From CAZEBW01 sp964510205 (GTDB lineage: Bacteria > Chloroflexota > Anaerolineae > VGOG01), in NCBI GenBank assembly GCA_964510205.1, contig CAZEBW010000014.1:1-62242 (forward strand): a stretch of 62,242 nt of DNA. The letters run 5' to 3'. The notes under the pieces are model-generated. The model ran no database searches. It was not told where the DNA came from and worked only from the letters and a program-made list of their open reading frames with translations. Made by a program: the position numbers and the translations under genes. Positions 8,000-17,002 of the stretch are shown piece by piece; positions within the stretch are counted from its first letter, which is position 1; each line of letters opens with the position of its first letter.

Positions 8000-8488
8000 A
8001 TGAACAGGCTGTGGTCACCATGGCGCATGGAATACATTGTGAGCGAGAAGGAGGACGGCTGCATTTTCTGCGACAAGATTGCCGAAGACAACGACGAGGC
8101 CAACTACATCCTCCATCGAGCCCAGAAATGCTACGTGATGCTTAACCTCTATCCCTACAACAACGGCCATCTGATGATAAGCCCCTATCGGCACGTGCCC
8201 AGCCCGGAGCAGTTGGAAGAGGACGAACTGACCGAGATGATGCTCATGCTCAATCGAAGTCTCGATGTGCTGCGCCGCGCTATGCACCCAGATGGCTTCA
8301 ACGTAGGGATCAACATCGGCAAGGCAGCGGGGGCGGGAATCGAGCATCACGTCCACCTCCACATTGTGCCCCGCTGGCGGGCAGATACCAACTTCATGCC
8401 GGCCCTCTCACAGACCCGCGTTATTCCGGAGCTTCTCGACGAGACGTATCAGAAGCTGAAGGCCGCATGGGAAAAATCCGATGACTAA
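8000..8488 (+). CDS. HIT-family nucleotide hydrolase/phosphorylase (Ap4A phosphorylase-like)
   Basis: Cytoplasmic enzyme acting on dinucleoside polyphosphates or AMP-linked compounds. The 162-residue protein carries the HIT triad His117-x-His119-x-His121 (EHHVHLHIVP) and a CxxC pair (Cys21, Cys24). The N-terminus MNRLWSPWRMEYI is typical of the bacterial Ap4A-phosphorylase-like subgroup. The ATG at 8000 with GGGAGAAG ribosome site is preferred to the upstream in-frame codon. It overlaps the MFS gene by 8 bp. Confidence 0.88.
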   Translation: MNRLWSPWRMEYIVSEKEDGCIFCDKIAEDNDEANYILHRAQKCYVMLNLYPYNNGHLMISPYRHVPSPEQLEEDELTEMMLMLNRSLDVLRRAMHPDGFNVGINIGKAAGAGIEHHVHLHIVPRWRADTNFMPALSQTRVIPELLDETYQKLKAAWEKSDD

Positions 8489-9899
8489 GCGGCGTCGCAG
8501 TCACTTGCGCTCAAACCTCAAACTGGCCTATTTCCGTCTCAAACATCGCCTGGCCTGGGCGATACTGCCTATCCGGATGAGAGGCATCAGGACCGTTCCC
8601 TCGATTCTTTGGGGAAACGCTCGCCGCCTTTGGCGTCAGGCGTTTCGGCGGCGAGAGACGGTCGAGGAACAGAATAGGCAGAATCTGTATCTGGACGTCA
8701 CCTGGTTCGGCGTTCTGAGTGGCATCACGTCCACCTTCGTCAGCGTGTTCGCCATTCGCCTGGGGGCCTCCAACACCCTGGTGGGACTGCTGGTCTCGCT
8801 GCCCGCGCTGATCAACATCTTCTGGCTGATCCCCTCGGCGCGGATCATCGAGCGCCAACGACGCCGCCTACCTATCATCCTGCTGTCGGGCTTCCTGCAG
8901 CGCGTGGGCTACCTGCTCATCGCTCTGATGCCCTTCGTGCTTCGCACCCATCAGCCGGAGGCGCTGGTCGGTTTGGTAGCCCTCATCACCTTCCCCACCG
9001 CCGTGGTCAGTGTGGCCTTCACATCCCTACTCGCTGACGTGGTGCCCGCCCACAAGCGCGCCCAGGTGATCAGCACCCGCAACGTGCTGATCTCCATCGT
9101 CAGCACCGCAACCATGCTCGTCAGCGGAAAGCTCCTCGATCTATTGCCCTTCCCTCTGAACTACCAACTCCTCTTCGGCGCCGGCTTCGCGGCCTCTTTG
9201 GTCAGCCTCTACTACGTGAGCCGCATTCGGGTAGCTGACGCCAGCGTGGCCGAATCTGGGCCCCGGCGGAAGACGCCCCTCGCCGCTAACCTGCGCCGCT
9301 CCTTGAAACAGATAACCCGCCAACGCGATTTCGCGCGTTTCTCCGCCAGCGCCTTCGTCTTCCATTGGGGAATCTATCTGCCCTCGGCTCTCTACGCCAT
9401 CTACCGAGTGAAGAACCTGGGCGCTTCCGATACCTGGATTGGCCTGCTCTCGATGGTACAGAACGCCATCACGATATTCACTTACATCTACTGGGGAAGG
9501 GTGGCCAGCCGAAAAGGCAATCAGCTAGTGCTGCTCATCTCCAGCCTGGGCCTGGTGCTCTTCCCCGTTCTGACTGGCCTTTCAACGAGGATCGAGCCCT
9601 TGCTCCTCCCGGCGGTCGTGGCCGGCGTGTTTGGGGCAGGATTCAATCTATCCTTTTTCAACACCCTGCTGGAGGTCTGTCCGCCAGAGCGACGCCCCAG
9701 CTTCGTGGCCATCAACACCACCCTGGTCAACGTAGCCGCTTTTCTGGCTCCTCTGCTCGGCACTTTCCTGGCCGACGCGCTGGGCATCAGACCCGCCCTC
9801 TTCATCGCTGGGGGCGTGCGCCTGCTGGGAGCGGGCTTGTTCTACCAGTTGATTGGCCGTGATGAGGGTGGAACGGCGGACGCACAACGTGAAAAGTGA
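8481..9899 (+). CDS. MFS transporter
   Basis: Polytopic inner-membrane transporter of the major facilitator superfamily, 472 residues, with about 12 hydrophobic segments after a basic N-terminal tail of about 70 residues (KRRRSHLRSN, RRRETVEEQNRQN). The loop RIIERQRRRLP fits the MFS loop 2-3 position. Translationally coupled to the HIT gene (8-bp overlap). Substrate unknown. Confidence 0.85.
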   Translation: MTKRRRSHLRSNLKLAYFRLKHRLAWAILPIRMRGIRTVPSILWGNARRLWRQAFRRRETVEEQNRQNLYLDVTWFGVLSGITSTFVSVFAIRLGASNTLVGLLVSLPALINIFWLIPSARIIERQRRRLPIILLSGFLQRVGYLLIALMPFVLRTHQPEALVGLVALITFPTAVVSVAFTSLLADVVPAHKRAQVISTRNVLISIVSTATMLVSGKLLDLLPFPLNYQLLFGAGFAASLVSLYYVSRIRVADASVAESGPRRKTPLAANLRRSLKQITRQRDFARFSASAFVFHWGIYLPSALYAIYRVKNLGASDTWIGLLSMVQNAITIFTYIYWGRVASRKGNQLVLLISSLGLVLFPVLTGLSTRIEPLLLPAVVAGVFGAGFNLSFFNTLLEVCPPERRPSFVAINTTLVNVAAFLAPLLGTFLADALGIRPALFIAGGVRLLGAGLFYQLIGRDEGGTADAQREK

Positions 9900-9960
9900 A
9901 ACGGAATACGCAGCACGCAAGACGCCCGGTGTGACAAGAAACCTTCAAGGAGGAGATTCA

Positions 9961-11163
9961 ATGAACAACGAACGCGAGGTGGTTATCGTCAGCGCGGCGC
10001 GCACCGCCATCGGCCGCTTCCAGGGTACGCTTTCCAACGTCCCCGCTTCAGAGCTGGGAGCTGTGGCCATCAAGGCGGCAGTGGAGCGGGCGGGCATTGA
10101 CCCAGGTTCCATTGACGAGGTGCTGATGGGCAACGTGGTGCAAGCGGGGCAAGGCCAAGCCCCCGCTCGCCAGGCCGCCGTCAAGGCTGGGCTCCCGCCC
10201 TCTGTCGGGGCGACGACGGTGAACAAGGTCTGCGGCTCAGGATTGAAGACGGTGATGCTGGCGGCGGCGATGATCGGCGTTGGCGACGGCGACATCTTCG
10301 TGGCCGGCGGCATGGAAAGCATGAACATGGTCCCCTACCTTCTTCCCCAGGCCCGCTTTGGCTACCGCCTGGGCAACGGCCAACTGGTGGATGCCATGGT
10401 CCACGATGGGCTGTGGTGCGCTTTCACCGACCAACACATGGGCAACTCGGCGGAGTGGATCGCCACGGAGTACGGCCTGACCCGCCAGGAACTGGACGAG
10501 TTCGCTTATCACAGCCACCTGAAGGCCATCGCTGCCATTGATGGGGGGAAGTTCGAGCAGGAGATCGTGCCGCTGGAAGTGCCTCAGCGCAAGGGGCCGC
10601 CCATCGTCTTCGACACCGACGAGTGCCCCCGCCGCGATACTTCAATGGAGGCCCTGGCCAGGCTGAGGCCCGCTTTCCAAAAGGACGGCCTGGTGACCGC
10701 CGGCAACTCGCCGGGCATCACCGATGGAGCGGCTGCGGTGGTAGTGATGAGCCGGGGGAAAGCTGAGGCGCTGGGGATCGAGCCGCTGGCGCGGATCGTC
10801 GGCTACGATCAGGCGGCGGTGGAGCCGCTCAAGATTTTCACCGCCCCCATTTTCGCCACCCGCAAGCTGCTGGAGAAGGCCGGCTACGACCTGGATGACC
10901 TCGACCTCATCGAAGTGAACGAAGCCTTTGCCGCCCAGGTGCTGGCCGACGGCCAGGCGCTGGGCTGGGACTGGGACAAAGTGAACGTCCGCGGCGGGGC
11001 TATCGCCCTGGGCCATCCCATCGGCTGCAGCGGCACGCGCGTGTTGGTCACTCTCATCTATGCCCTGAAGGATCGCGGCCTGAGGACCGGGCTGGCTACG
11101 CTGTGTCTGGGAGGAGGGGAGGCGGTGGCGATGATTGTGGAAAGTGAATCAGGGAATCAGTGA
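9961..11163 (+). CDS. Acetyl-CoA C-acetyltransferase (thiolase)
   Basis: Condenses two acetyl-CoA or cleaves 3-oxoacyl-CoA. The 400-residue protein has nucleophile Cys91 (NKVCGSGLK), NEAFAAQ, and the C-terminal GGAIALGHPIGCSGTR and CLGGGEA blocks with catalytic His and Cys. Start chosen at MNNEREVV with AAGGAGGAG ribosome site; the frame extends upstream but without a better start. The last residues (SESGNQ) are encoded by a GGGAATCA word-repeat tract shared with the convergent gene. It may feed the fatty/aldehyde metabolism of the next operon. Confidence 0.93.
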   Translation: MNNEREVVIVSAARTAIGRFQGTLSNVPASELGAVAIKAAVERAGIDPGSIDEVLMGNVVQAGQGQAPARQAAVKAGLPPSVGATTVNKVCGSGLKTVMLAAAMIGVGDGDIFVAGGMESMNMVPYLLPQARFGYRLGNGQLVDAMVHDGLWCAFTDQHMGNSAEWIATEYGLTRQELDEFAYHSHLKAIAAIDGGKFEQEIVPLEVPQRKGPPIVFDTDECPRRDTSMEALARLRPAFQKDGLVTAGNSPGITDGAAAVVVMSRGKAEALGIEPLARIVGYDQAAVEPLKIFTAPIFATRKLLEKAGYDLDDLDLIEVNEAFAAQVLADGQALGWDWDKVNVRGGAIALGHPIGCSGTRVLVTLIYALKDRGLRTGLATLCLGGGEAVAMIVESESGNQ

Positions 11164-11217
11164 TCGGGGAATCAGGGTCCTGATTCCCTGATTTCCTAGT
11201 CCCTGATTGCCTGACCC
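11146..11217. repeat. Degenerate word-repeat tract with hairpin (GGGAATCAG type)
   Basis: Copies of GGGAATCAG and its complement CTGATTCCC form a hairpin between two convergent genes and encode the last residues of both the thiolase and the aldehyde oxidoreductase. It may also act as a bidirectional terminator. Confidence 0.65.
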
Positions 11218-13028
11218 AACCCCAACTCCTCCAGCTTCTCCCATCTTGGCTTGCCCGTCTCCCAATCCCAGCCCCGGGCCTGGTAGTACTCTTTGAGCAT
11301 CAGCCCCAGGTCGGGTACGTGGCCCTGGCTGCCGCCTTCGGGCAGGGGCTGCAGGAGCAGCTTGGGCAATGTGTCGTCGGCGCGGGTAAGGCCCAGGCGA
11401 TTGTTGTATGCCCGCTTCAGGTTCCAGATGCGTTCGCCCACCAGCAACACGTCGTCAGCGGTTACCTCCCAGCCAGTGGCCGCTGCCAGCAGGTCAATAT
11501 AGCTCTGAGCGGGGGCGTTGGAGAAGTAACAGACGATGAGGGCATTGCAGAAGCTGCGCCAGTCCTGATGGCGAGCCACCAGCGACCCCTTGCCCGCGTC
11601 CTCCAGCCGGTTGGTGAAGGGGATGCCCAGCTCTTCCATTGAGCGCCCGCTCTCCACCCAATACATATCGCTCTGGTTGTGGCTGGCGCCGATGGGCGAG
11701 GTGGCGTAGACCAGGGCCATAGCAGAAAAGGCGCGGGGGTCGTGCATCCCCGTCTCCAGGCCGTTGACCTGCACGGCCAGCTCTTCCGCTCCATACCGCT
11801 GACCCAGCCGCCGCGAGCCCTCGGCCAGGGCATCGCCAAAGCCCTCCCGTTGCGCGATCATGCCAATCAGTTCAGCCACCGTATCCGGATCGCCCCAGCG
11901 CAGGGCCAGGCCGCCCGTCTCGGCGGGACCGATGACGCCGCTCTCGAACAGATAATGGGCGAAGGCGATGGTGGAGCCGGTGCTGATGGTGTCCAGGCCG
12001 TAGTCATCGCAGAGGTGGCCCAGGTAGGTCACGGCGGGGAGGTCGTCAATGAGCAGCATGGTGCCCAGAGCAGCCACGGTCTCGTACTCTGGTCCCTTGG
12101 TCTTCGCCAGCTTGTACTTCCCCTCCTTCACCTCCACCTCCCGTCCGCAGGCCACCGGGCAGCCGTAGCAGGTGGAGTGGCCGGTGAGGATGGTCTCGGC
12201 CATCATCGAGCCGCTGAGAGCTTCCGCCTCGGGAAATTCCCCTTCGGTAAAATAGCAGTTGGGGGGGCTCCCCAACAGCATGAGGTAATCGAGCGTTCCG
12301 GCTGTTCCCGTGACCCGAAGCGCCTCGGTGAGGGAATCGTCCTTGAGGATGCTCAGAATCTCCCGCACGACGGCCGTGAAACGCTCCTCATCGGCCAGGG
12401 GCACTTGTCCGTTGCCGCGCACGGCCACCGCCTTGAGGTTCTTGGAGCCCATCACTGTCCCCATGCCGGTTCGGCCCGCTGCCCGCCCTTTATCGCTCAT
12501 GATGGCCGCGTACTTCACCAGGTTCTCACCCGCCGGGCCAATGCAGGCCACTCTGGTCTTGGCGTCGCCCACTTCCTCTCTGATGGCTTCCTGGGTCTCG
12601 TAGGCGCCCTTGCCCCAGAGGTGCCTGGCGTCGCAGAGGGCGGCCTGGCCATCGGCGATGTGCAGGTAGACCGGCTGCGGCGATTGGCCCTTGATGACGA
12701 TGCCGTCGTAGCCAGCGAAGCGCACCTCCGGCCCGAAGAAGCCGCCAGAGTTAGCCTCGCCCCACAGGCCGGTGAGGGGTGAGCGGGCGCAGACCACGAA
12801 GCGGCCGCAGGATGGGGCGCGGGTGCCGGTGAGCGGGCCGGTCATGAAGAACAGCGGATTGGCAGGATGTAGCGGCTCGAGATTCGGGTCCAGTGAATCA
12901 TAAAGATAGCGGGCAGCCAGGCCGCTGCCGCCGATGAACTGGCGGGCGTAGTCTTCGTTCAGAGGTTCGTCTTCGATGTGACCGCTGGTCAGGTCAACGA
13001 CCAGCAGTTTTCCCATGTAGCTGTTCAA
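11196..13028 (-). CDS. Tungsten-dependent aldehyde:ferredoxin oxidoreductase
   Basis: Oxidises aldehydes to acids with ferredoxin as acceptor, using a bis-pterin tungsten cofactor and a [4Fe-4S] cluster. The 610-residue length is standard for AOR. The N-terminal MGKLLVVDLTSG and FIGGSGLAAR are family hallmarks; the cluster ligands are Cys287, Cys290, Cys294 (CYGCPVAC) and a distal Cys in SFCNALIVC. Last gene of a minus-strand operon with iron alcohol dehydrogenase, a small ferredoxin-fold protein and an SCP2-like protein, so an alcohol/aldehyde route is likely. AAGGAGGAT ribosome site precedes the start. Confidence 0.94.
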   Translation of the reverse strand: MNSYMGKLLVVDLTSGHIEDEPLNEDYARQFIGGSGLAARYLYDSLDPNLEPLHPANPLFFMTGPLTGTRAPSCGRFVVCARSPLTGLWGEANSGGFFGPEVRFAGYDGIVIKGQSPQPVYLHIADGQAALCDARHLWGKGAYETQEAIREEVGDAKTRVACIGPAGENLVKYAAIMSDKGRAAGRTGMGTVMGSKNLKAVAVRGNGQVPLADEERFTAVVREILSILKDDSLTEALRVTGTAGTLDYLMLLGSPPNCYFTEGEFPEAEALSGSMMAETILTGHSTCYGCPVACGREVEVKEGKYKLAKTKGPEYETVAALGTMLLIDDLPAVTYLGHLCDDYGLDTISTGSTIAFAHYLFESGVIGPAETGGLALRWGDPDTVAELIGMIAQREGFGDALAEGSRRLGQRYGAEELAVQVNGLETGMHDPRAFSAMALVYATSPIGASHNQSDMYWVESGRSMEELGIPFTNRLEDAGKGSLVARHQDWRSFCNALIVCYFSNAPAQSYIDLLAAATGWEVTADDVLLVGERIWNLKRAYNNRLGLTRADDTLPKLLLQPLPEGGSQGHVPDLGLMLKEYYQARGWDWETGKPRWEKLEELGLGQAIRD

Positions 13029-13062
13029 GTCATCCTCCTTTTGGGATAAGGCAACAAGTCAG

Positions 13063-13105
13063 CGAGGCACCGAGGCAATGAGTTCTGCGTTGCCTCGGTG
13101 CCTCG
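13063..13105. repeat. 16-bp inverted repeat in the adh-aor spacer
   Basis: CGAGGCACCGAGGCAA (13063-13078) pairs perfectly with TTGCCTCGGTGCCTCG (13090-13105). It is built of GAGGCA words like the other tracts in the window and may act as an intra-operon processing or attenuation hairpin. Confidence 0.65.
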
Positions 13106-13120
13106 TTGCCCCATCCGCCC

Positions 13121-14281
13121 CTAAAAGTCCACACTCCTGCCCTCGTAGGCATACCGATAGAGCTGTTCGTACTCCTCGGTGCTAGGAATGCGGGTACAAG
13201 TCACATTGCAGGAGTCGTTCTCGGCGTTCTCAATGAGCTTATCCAGTTCGGCCTCGAATTCCACCTTCGAGATGCCCAAATCCTTGATGCTGCTGGGCTG
13301 ACCCAGCCTCCTGAGCAAGCTGCGGACAGCGGCTGCCAAGCTCGCTGCGCTCTCTTTTTCGCTCGTCGCCGGCAGCCCCAGGAAGCGGGCGATCTCCCCG
13401 TAGCGCGTCCCCCCTCCTCTGGCGATGAACTCAATGCTGTAGGGCAGGAAGAGGCCCACTGCCCGACCGTGGGGGACGTGGAAGACCGCCCCCAGGGAGT
13501 GGCCCATGCTGTGAGCCAGGGCGGCCGAGGCATTGCCGAATCCCAAGCCGGCGATGGTGGCCGCGTTGTGCATCTTCTCCCGCGCCTCGGCGTCGCCTTT
13601 TTCGTAGGCGCGGGGCAGGTAGTCGAAGACCAATTTAATAGCCTGGAGGCACAGCCCATCGGAGAAGTCATTGCGCCAGGTGCAGGTGTACCCTTCTACA
13701 GCGTGGGCCAAGGCGTCCATCCCCGTGTCGGCGGTGAGCTGAGGGGGCATCTCGGCCACCAAGAGGGGATCAACGATGGCGATGTCGGCCACGTTCTCCC
13801 GCGAGCCCAGCACCAGCTTCCGCCTCTCCTGGGCATCGGTCAGCACCACGGGCCAGGTGACCTCAGCGCCAGTGCCGCTGGTGGTGGGGATGGCAATGAG
13901 GCGGGCCTTCTGGCGCAGCCCCAGGGGGATCATGGGATTGATCTCCTCGGGCTCCATGTCGGGCCGCTCGTAGAGCACCCACATGGCCTTGGCCGCGTCC
14001 ATACAGGAACCGCCCCCCAGGCCGATGACCCAATCGGGACCGTAGTCGCTCATGGCCGCCGCGCCCCGCTTCACCATTTCCAAAGTGGGGTCTGGCTCAA
14101 CCTCGGCGAAGACCTGATACTCCATCCCCGCCGCTTTCAGTTGCTCAGCGACCAGATCAACGAAGCCCAGCTTCACCATGTTCCGATCAGTGACGATGAA
14201 AGCCCGCTGCCCCTCGATCTCGCTCAGGTAGATCAGGGCATCCTCGCCGTAGATGACCTCCGGGCTGTTGAAAAACCACAT
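13121..14281 (-). CDS. Iron-containing alcohol dehydrogenase
   Basis: NAD(P)-dependent interconversion of alcohols and aldehydes with Fe2+. The 386-residue protein has the cofactor loop GLGGGSCMDAAKA, the HAVEGY motif, and the metal-binding stretch SMGHSLGAVFHVPHG with the family histidines. Ends in the normal EGRSVDF region. It lies between the small ferredoxin-fold gene (9-bp gap) and the aldehyde oxidoreductase, suggesting that the two enzymes share an aldehyde intermediate. Confidence 0.93.
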   Translation of the reverse strand: MWFFNSPEVIYGEDALIYLSEIEGQRAFIVTDRNMVKLGFVDLVAEQLKAAGMEYQVFAEVEPDPTLEMVKRGAAAMSDYGPDWVIGLGGGSCMDAAKAMWVLYERPDMEPEEINPMIPLGLRQKARLIAIPTTSGTGAEVTWPVVLTDAQERRKLVLGSRENVADIAIVDPLLVAEMPPQLTADTGMDALAHAVEGYTCTWRNDFSDGLCLQAIKLVFDYLPRAYEKGDAEAREKMHNAATIAGLGFGNASAALAHSMGHSLGAVFHVPHGRAVGLFLPYSIEFIARGGGTRYGEIARFLGLPATSEKESAASLAAAVRSLLRRLGQPSSIKDLGISKVEFEAELDKLIENAENDSCNVTCTRIPSTEEYEQLYRYAYEGRSVDF

Positions 14282-14289
14282 GCTTCCTC

Positions 14290-14568
14290 CTAAGGCTGCT
14301 CTGCATACCAGGCCGGGTCAATGTAGATCACTGAATGAACGGCCTCAATGGGATACACCTTCAGTGCCTCGCCAAGGGCAACCCGGATGGCCTTCTCATC
14401 GGGGGCTTCCCACTCGCAGAAGAGCTTGTTCGCCTCCGATGCGTACCAACTGCTGATCCACTCCACACCTGGCTTGAGGCGGGCTGCTACTTGCTTCGCC
14501 AGGTCAACCAATTGATCCTGCGAGATCTCCTCTGTGGCCACGTTGTGAATTACGATGAACCTTGCCAT
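14290..14568 (-). CDS. Small ferredoxin-fold protein (DUF4242-like)
   Basis: A 92-residue protein of unknown function with an alternating beta-alpha pattern (ARFIVIHNV, KLFCEWEAPD, YPIEAVHSVIYID) resembling the DUF4242 family; the family name is from memory. A GGAGGGA ribosome site precedes the ATG. It is embedded between SCP2-like and alcohol dehydrogenase genes, so it may serve the alcohol/aldehyde pathway. Confidence 0.65.
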   Translation of the reverse strand: MARFIVIHNVATEEISQDQLVDLAKQVAARLKPGVEWISSWYASEANKLFCEWEAPDEKAIRVALGEALKVYPIEAVHSVIYIDPAWYAEQP

Positions 14569-14617
14569 TGTTCCCTCCTTCTTGGATGAATCGTTTAGCC
14601 TTTCCGACAGGCCAGCT

Positions 14618-15025
14618 CTAAGATGGAAACTCCGTCTCGATGTGGGTGCAGCACTCCACCAGCTCCTGGGCTGCCTTGACGTTGCGCATGATCATAGCCA
14701 TGTTGCCCTTGAGCTTCAGCCTGCGGGTCATAAGTCCTTGGATGGGATCGAGTTGCTTGGTGATGATTTTGCGCCACGAGCTCAGCGACGCACTCATCGT
14801 AAACACGGGCTGCTTTTCTCCCTCATCGGTAACGAGCTTGGCCTCACGGCACTTGCCATGCCAGAGGTCAACGTAGAAGATGCCCGGCTCCGTCATCTCG
14901 CCCTCTGGCTCGATGACGAAGTAGAAATCGCCCTCCCAGTTCTTGGCTGCCTGGGCATAGGCCTCGCTCTCGTTGATCTCCACCTGGAGCGCTTTGATCC
15001 ATTCGTCTGAAAGAAAGTCTGGCAT
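14618..15025 (-). CDS. SCP2 sterol-transfer-domain-like protein
   Basis: A 135-residue protein resembling SCP2/sterol-carrier domains, which bind acyl chains or other hydrophobic ligands: FYFVIEPEG, FYVDLWHGKC, FTMSASLSSW and the closing GLMTRRLKLKGNMAMIM helix pattern. First gene of the alcohol/aldehyde operon; AAGGAGGAAAA ribosome site. A MITE copy sits 47 bp upstream, so its promoter may lie in or beyond the element. Confidence 0.75.
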   Translation of the reverse strand: MPDFLSDEWIKALQVEINESEAYAQAAKNWEGDFYFVIEPEGEMTEPGIFYVDLWHGKCREAKLVTDEGEKQPVFTMSASLSSWRKIITKQLDPIQGLMTRRLKLKGNMAMIMRNVKAAQELVECCTHIETEFPS

Positions 15026-15062
15026 GGTTTTCCTCCTTGAAGTTTTTTATCACTCAGCCCTA

Positions 15063-15169
15063 CATTGAATTGGGTGTGGCTAAAACTTGTGGTAGTGACG
15101 ACTTTAGTCGTTCCAAGCGACTGAAGTCGCTACTACCTTCCACAGATTTTAGCCACACTCCATTGAATT
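15063..15169 (+). mobile_element. 89-bp MITE, copy 1, with 9-bp target duplication
   Basis: Element 15072-15160 with ends GGGTGTGGCTAAAA and TTTTAGCCACACTC, flanked by the direct repeats CATTGAATT (15063-15071) and CATTGAATT (15161-15169). Two other copies lie at 35610-35698 and 43992-44080. The inside contains two short palindromes (GACTTTAGTC, GCGACTGAAGTCGC). No coding capacity, so it must have been moved by a transposase encoded elsewhere. Confidence 0.92.
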
Positions 15170-15174
15170 GGGCA

Positions 15175-15240
15175 ACGACTTACTCGGTCCTCGGTCCTCA
15201 TTCCTCGTTGCCTCGTTGCCTCGTTACCTCATAACCTCAA
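15175..15240. repeat. Degenerate word-repeat tract (CCTCGTTG type)
   Basis: Repeats of CCTCGTTG and variants (CCTCGGT, CCTCATAA) run from the MITE into the 3' end of murI and encode its last residues (IEVMR). Confidence 0.65.
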
Positions 15241-16090
15241 TCCCCCACCTCACCCGCTGCACCTCCCCCCGTTCGCCGATCAGCTTTTCCACTGCTTCCG
15301 TGAAAGCCTTCGGATCGCCGCTGGTGTAGAAGAGGTGCTCGCCCGCCCTGCCCCCCCTCTTTCCCCCCCAACTTTGGGGGGGAGGAAGATTGGCCAGTCC
15401 TTCCCTTTCCAGCACCCGTCCAGTTTGGCGGGCCACGGCCGGGCTGGGATCTATCACCGCCACCTCTGGCCCTACCACCCGCTCGATGGTTTTTCGCAGG
15501 AAGGGATAATGAGTACAGCCCAGCACCAGGGAATCAATGCCCGCCTCCAGCATTGGCTTTAGATAGCTCGCCACAAGTGCCTCGGTTTCAGCATCCTCGA
15601 TCAGCCCCGCCTCGACCCGCTCCACCAAGCCGGGGCAGACCTGGGCATAGACCTCCACGTCGGCGGCGAAGCGCTCCAGCAGCCTGGCGAACAGTTCCCC
15701 CTGAAAAGTCACCTGCGTAGCGATAACGCCCACTTTGTTGTTCTGAGTTCTCTCCGCCGCGGGCTTGATGGCCGGCTCCATGCCCACGATGGGCGCCCGG
15801 AAGGTCGCCCGCAGGTGGTGCAAGCTGGCGGCCGAGGCGGTGTTGCAGGCCACCACCACAATCTTGGCCCCCTGTTCAATCAGAAAGGCCGTGATCGCTT
15901 CGGACAGCCTTCTGACCTCTTCTAGAGGGCGGGGACCGTAGGGGCAGTTCGCGCTGTCGGCGAAATAGAGGATGTCCTCGTGCGGAAGCTGCCTGGCGAT
16001 CTCCCGCATCACCGAGAGACCGCCCACGCCGGAGTCGAAGACGCCGATGGCTCGTCGCTGGCTGGAGGCGCCTGCCGCATGGATGCTCAT
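15224..16090 (-). CDS. murI: Glutamate racemase
   Basis: Converts L- to D-glutamate for peptidoglycan. The 288-residue protein has GVFDSGVGGLSVMRE, YFADSANCPYG, the first catalytic Cys in VVACNTASA and the second in VLGCTHYPF. Start follows directly on the stop of the amidotransferase gene. C-terminal codons fall in a word-repeat tract. Confidence 0.95.
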   Translation of the reverse strand: MSIHAAGASSQRRAIGVFDSGVGGLSVMREIARQLPHEDILYFADSANCPYGPRPLEEVRRLSEAITAFLIEQGAKIVVVACNTASAASLHHLRATFRAPIVGMEPAIKPAAERTQNNKVGVIATQVTFQGELFARLLERFAADVEVYAQVCPGLVERVEAGLIEDAETEALVASYLKPMLEAGIDSLVLGCTHYPFLRKTIERVVGPEVAVIDPSPAVARQTGRVLEREGLANLPPPQSWGGKRGGRAGEHLFYTSGDPKAFTEAVEKLIGERGEVQRVRWGIEVMR

Positions 16091-16825
16091 CTATCTCCTC
16101 GCTGCCGAGACGAACTCTTCGAACAGTCGCCGCATGGGTGGGGCATCCTCCACCAACTCCTCAGGATGCCACTGCACCCCCAGGGCGAAGGGGTGGTCGC
16201 GGGCCTCGATGGCCTCTATCAGGCCGTCGGGGGAGCGGGCCGCAACCGTGAAGTTCGGCGCCAGGTCTTTGACAGCCTGGTGATGCATGCTGTTGACGGC
16301 CACCTGGCGGCCGCCCAGGATAGCCGCCAAACACGAACCGCTGTTCACCGTCACCGCATGGGAGAGGAGATGCCGAGGGTAGTCAGGCCAATAGTCGTGT
16401 TTGAGAAAGCCGTGCGCCTGAGAGGCGATGTCCTGGTAGAGCGTGCCCCCGGCCGCCACGTTCAGCACCTGGACGCCCCGGCAGATGGCCAAAACCGGCA
16501 GGCGCTCGGCTAGGGTCCAGCCAGTCAACGTCAACTCCACTGCGTCCCGCGCCTCGTCTATCCGGCCGCACTTCTCGTGGATGGTCTCGCCGTAGCGTCT
16601 GGGATGTACATCCACGCCGCCGGCCAGCAGCAGGCCGCCGAGCCGCTCGTAGATGGTCCGCAGAGCCCGCTCGTCCAAGTTCAGGGGAATCAGCACTGGG
16701 GCTCCGCCGGCCCTTGCTAAAGCTTCTACATAGGTTCGGTTCTGAGAGAAAACAGGGGAACCGTGGCTCGATTGATCGCTACGGCCTGGGATACCAATCA
16801 GGGGATAAACAGCGGCCTCTTCCAT
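16091..16825 (-). CDS. Class I glutamine amidotransferase-like hydrolase (PuuD/peptidase C26)
   Basis: Likely gamma-glutamyl hydrolase acting on gamma-glutamyl-amine type substrates. The 244-residue protein has the nucleophile elbow LAICRGVQVLN and the His-Glu dyad in VQWHPEEL, plus GIPGRSDQS at the N-terminus. It abuts murI without a gap, forming a two-gene operon. Confidence 0.87.
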   Translation of the reverse strand: MEEAAVYPLIGIPGRSDQSSHGSPVFSQNRTYVEALARAGGAPVLIPLNLDERALRTIYERLGGLLLAGGVDVHPRRYGETIHEKCGRIDEARDAVELTLTGWTLAERLPVLAICRGVQVLNVAAGGTLYQDIASQAHGFLKHDYWPDYPRHLLSHAVTVNSGSCLAAILGGRQVAVNSMHHQAVKDLAPNFTVAARSPDGLIEAIEARDHPFALGVQWHPEELVEDAPPMRRLFEEFVSAARR

Positions 16826-16926
16826 CTCTGCTCCTACACTTGCCTACCCGCTTGGGAATTATACATCTGAAGTCGGCAATGGTCAAGAACAGGGTCAGCG
16901 AGCTGCTTTGAACAGCCAGCAACAGA

Positions 16927-16959
16927 AAAGGGCCAGCAGATTTGGGCTATTGGCCCTTT
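16927..16959 (-). terminator. Terminator downstream of the adenine methyltransferase
   Basis: On the minus strand AAAGGGCCA and TGGCCCTTTTC form a 9-bp stem with a short T run, ending transcription of the methyltransferase/endonuclease pair. Confidence 0.6.
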
Positions 16960-17002
16960 GAATGGGTTCAGGACATGCCATCTGGATTTGTTTGAACGCG
17001 CT

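Noticed and set aside
1..8000. oriC next to dnaN
   Set aside because: No cluster of DnaA boxes (TTATCCACA-type) was found and dnaA is absent; only parS, dnaN and recF suggest origin proximity.
11679..12782. 367-codon open frame on the plus strand
   Set aside because: Antisense to the aldehyde:ferredoxin oxidoreductase.
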